Positions 62,058 to 64,000 of a DNA stretch of 64,000 nucleotides are shown here, in pieces (positions within the stretch are counted from its first letter, which is position 1; each line of letters opens with the position of its first letter). Origin of the DNA: Fusibacter sp. 3D3 (GTDB taxonomy: Bacteria > Bacillota > Clostridia > Peptostreptococcales > Acidaminobacteraceae); the NCBI RefSeq assembly GCF_001748365.1, contig NZ_BDHH01000008.1:1-64000 (forward strand), given 5' to 3'. Both the position numbers and the translations under genes were made by a program. The notes under the pieces are model-generated. The model was not told the origin of the DNA, did no database searches, and saw only the letters and a list, made by a program, of their open reading frames with translations.

Positions 62058-64000
62058 ATGATGTATTTAGGTGTAGATTATTATCCTGAACATTGGGATT
62101 TGGAGATGATGGAACACGATCTTGAGCGGATCGTGGCACTTGGCGCCAATACCGTTAGAATTGGTGAATTTGCATGGCATCTGATGGAAGCAACTGAAGG
62201 GCGATATGATTTTTCATACTTTGATCAAGCTATTCAAAAAATGAAAGCCTATGGTCTAAATGTTATTTTTGGTACGCCAACAACCACTTTTCCAGCATGG
62301 CTGGCTAAAAAATATCCAGAAATATTGTCCGTGGATGCCGAGGGTCAAAAACGTGTTTTTGGAGGACGGAGACAGTATTGCTATAACTCTGAAATATACA
62401 GCGTTAAGTCAAGTCAAATTGTCACTGCTTTACTAACACATTATCAAAGTGAACCCGCTATTGTGGCCTGGCAAATAGATAATGAACTTGGGCATGAGGG
62501 CAGTGATCAGTGTTATTGCGAAAGTTGTCATAAAGGTTTTCAAACTTTCCTAAAAGAAAAATATGTAGATATAGAAGTGCTCAATAGGACTTATGGGGCG
62601 ATATTTTGGGGTCAGACTTATAATGATTTTGATGAAATTCCGATGCCTTTAAAGACGATCACCACGCATAATCCAACATTGCAACTGGACTGGGCAAGGT
62701 TTAGATCAAAGAGCATTAATGATTATGCTAAAATGCAAATTGATATTGTGAACAAACTTAAGAGGCCACAACAAAATGTGATTCACAATTTCTTTGGTGG
62801 CTTTTTTGAGCGCGCTTATGATCAAAACTTATTGGCATCTCGTCTAGATCGGGTAGCGTATGACAATTATCCTGTGTGGGGTGGTCTTGAAAAACCCATT
62901 TCACCTGCTAACATTGCCATGACACATGATTACATCAGGGGTTTAAAAAGAGAAAATTTCTGGATTGTGGAAGAACTCATGGGGGCACAAGGTCATACGG
63001 TTATTGGGTATTTGCCACGACCAAATCAGGCGAAAATGTGGTCTTATCAAGCCATGGCTCGCGGGTGTGAAGCGCTACTCTATTTTAGATGGAGGGGCAT
63101 GACGCACGGGGCTGAGCAGTTTTGCCAAGGGATATTAGATCAAGATGATCAGATCAATGAGAAATACAGAGAAGTGAAAGCTTTTTTTGATGATATCAAA
63201 CGGTATGAAGTCGTCTTATCAACGCCGATCTTAGCAGAAGTTGCCGTTCTTTATGATTATGACAACAGATGGTCTTGGCAAGCTCAAAGTCAAAGTCACG
63301 CTTTTGACTTTACAAATGAGCTTTTGAGAGTCTATGAAGGTTTTTATACTCAAAATATTCACATCGATGTGATCGATATAAAAAAATCATGGGATCAGTA
63401 CAAAGTGATTGCACTTCCGGTGATGCAGATTGTTGATGACGCTCTATTGATGCGCTTAAAAGCATTTGCAGAAAAGGGTGGACAGGTTATTTTTAGCTTT
63501 AGAAGTGGCATTAAAAATAGAGACAATAATTTGAGGCTAGGTGAGAACATTCTCAATGAACTTTGTGGTGTTAAACTCAAAAATTATGAATCTTTGGGAC
63601 TTAATAATCAGGTTAAATTAAAGACTTCTACACATGAGGCTGCTATAGGGGGGGCCACGATGAGTGTCTGGAGAGATCTTCTTGAACCGACTACTGCTGA
63701 GGTGATTTACCGATATGATGACCTATTTTTTGACCAGTACGCAGCAATTACCAAGAACAGCTTTGGTGATGGCACTGTGTATTATGTTGGAGGCGGTCTA
63801 TCTCAAGTGGCTACCAATGCTTTGATCGAGCAGATATTAAAAGAGACTGGTATATTAACACATAAGAGTGCCAAAGGCCTTGAAGTGGTAAGGCGAAACT
63901 CGGGTGAGGACACTTATCTTTTTATCATGAATCATACAGAAAGTAATCAAAGCTATTTAGAACATACGGTTGGTCCATACGAATCTCGGATTATTAATCT
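62058..64000 (+). CDS. beta-galactosidase, glycoside hydrolase family 42 (3' end beyond window)
   Basis: Frame open to the window end, about 647 codons visible. N-terminal YLGVDYYPEHWD and NTVRIGEFAWHLME are typical of GH42 TIM barrels. WQIDNELGHEG carries the acid/base Glu and WIVEELMGAQG the nucleophile Glu. RRQYCYNS plus CYCESCHKGF give the four-Cys zinc site of the family. No signal peptide, so it hydrolyses imported galactosides in the cytoplasm. Follows mglBAC, probably the same transcript. In-frame GTG 62055 and ATG 62061 are alternative starts; AAGGATGG lies upstream. The C-terminal beta domain is incomplete. Confidence 0.92.
   Translation, partial: MMYLGVDYYPEHWDLEMMEHDLERIVALGANTVRIGEFAWHLMEATEGRYDFSYFDQAIQKMKAYGLNVIFGTPTTTFPAWLAKKYPEILSVDAEGQKRVFGGRRQYCYNSEIYSVKSSQIVTALLTHYQSEPAIVAWQIDNELGHEGSDQCYCESCHKGFQTFLKEKYVDIEVLNRTYGAIFWGQTYNDFDEIPMPLKTITTHNPTLQLDWARFRSKSINDYAKMQIDIVNKLKRPQQNVIHNFFGGFFERAYDQNLLASRLDRVAYDNYPVWGGLEKPISPANIAMTHDYIRGLKRENFWIVEELMGAQGHTVIGYLPRPNQAKMWSYQAMARGCEALLYFRWRGMTHGAEQFCQGILDQDDQINEKYREVKAFFDDIKRYEVVLSTPILAEVAVLYDYDNRWSWQAQSQSHAFDFTNELLRVYEGFYTQNIHIDVIDIKKSWDQYKVIALPVMQIVDDALLMRLKAFAEKGGQVIFSFRSGIKNRDNNLRLGENILNELCGVKLKNYESLGLNNQVKLKTSTHEAAIGGATMSVWRDLLEPTTAEVIYRYDDLFFDQYAAITKNSFGDGTVYYVGGGLSQVATNALIEQILKETGILTHKSAKGLEVVRRNSGEDTYLFIMNHTESNQSYLEHTVGPYESRIIN

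Overview
The window looks like a chromosomal segment of a low-GC, motile, anaerobic, amino-acid and sugar fermenting Firmicute of the class Clostridia. The reasons are the AT-rich sequence, strong AGGAGG ribosome binding sites, a T-box leader, a ferredoxin-linked 2-oxoacid oxidoreductase, a rubredoxin, DUF4250, and many chemotaxis and c-di-GMP genes. The genus cannot be read from sequence alone; a Fusibacter- or Acidaminobacter-like organism is only a guess. No rRNA, tRNA, CRISPR array or prophage was seen.

Layout. 1-1.15 kb: 3' part of an IS1634-type transposase cut by the window edge. 1.3-10.3 kb: chemoreceptor, small thioesterase, HAD phosphatase, GGDEF-EAL protein, RNA uracil methyltransferase, and an exported PepF-like peptidase with a LysM tail. 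10.5-15.7 kb: O-antigen-ligase-like membrane protein, PLP deaminase, a T-box(Asp) leader followed by a mobile structured RNA-like element and an archaeal-type AspRS, then a receiver-HD-GYP protein. 16-21.7 kb: complete opp oligopeptide transporter. 21.9-30.1 kb: cation efflux, exonuclease III, PAS-GGDEF-EAL, DUF4250, an exported protein of unknown function, a second copy of the mobile element, and GAF-HD-GYP. 30.1-32.8 kb (minus strand): metallophosphoesterase, ADP-ribosylglycohydrolase, PduO-type cobalamin adenosyltransferase. 32.9-37.9 kb: rubredoxin overlapping a diguanylate cyclase gene, two uncharacterised genes, Ndk, and PAS-GGDEF. 37.9-43.8 kb: nitroreductase, porGDAB-type oxidoreductase, GntR regulator and aminotransferase. 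43.9-51.3 kb: Cache-GGDEF-EAL, isoprenoid-synthase-like protein, ArgC type 2, receiver protein with degenerate GGDEF, small membrane protein, sirtuin. 51.4-64 kb: a sugar locus with a XylFII/LytS/YesN-like sensing cassette, an extra binding protein, a LacI regulator, MglBAC and a GH42 beta-galactosidase that runs off the end.

How it fits together. Eight c-di-GMP-type signalling proteins are scattered through 64 kb, several with one catalytic half visibly decayed. The opp transporter, secreted peptidase, aminotransferase and 2-oxoacid:ferredoxin oxidoreductase fit peptide and amino-acid fermentation. The right end is a galactoside uptake and cleavage locus that appears to be controlled twice, by a two-component system and by a LacI repressor with two visible operator-like sites.

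The most interesting item is a 151-bp structured repeat present in two nearly identical copies (13096-13246 and 28045-28195), with at least one decayed 3' fragment (about 36977-37020). Both full copies follow an ATAA, lie just downstream of an intrinsic terminator and just upstream of a gene, and contain several hairpins. They look like ORF-less HEARO/omega-RNA (IscB-type) elements of the IS200/IS605 world.
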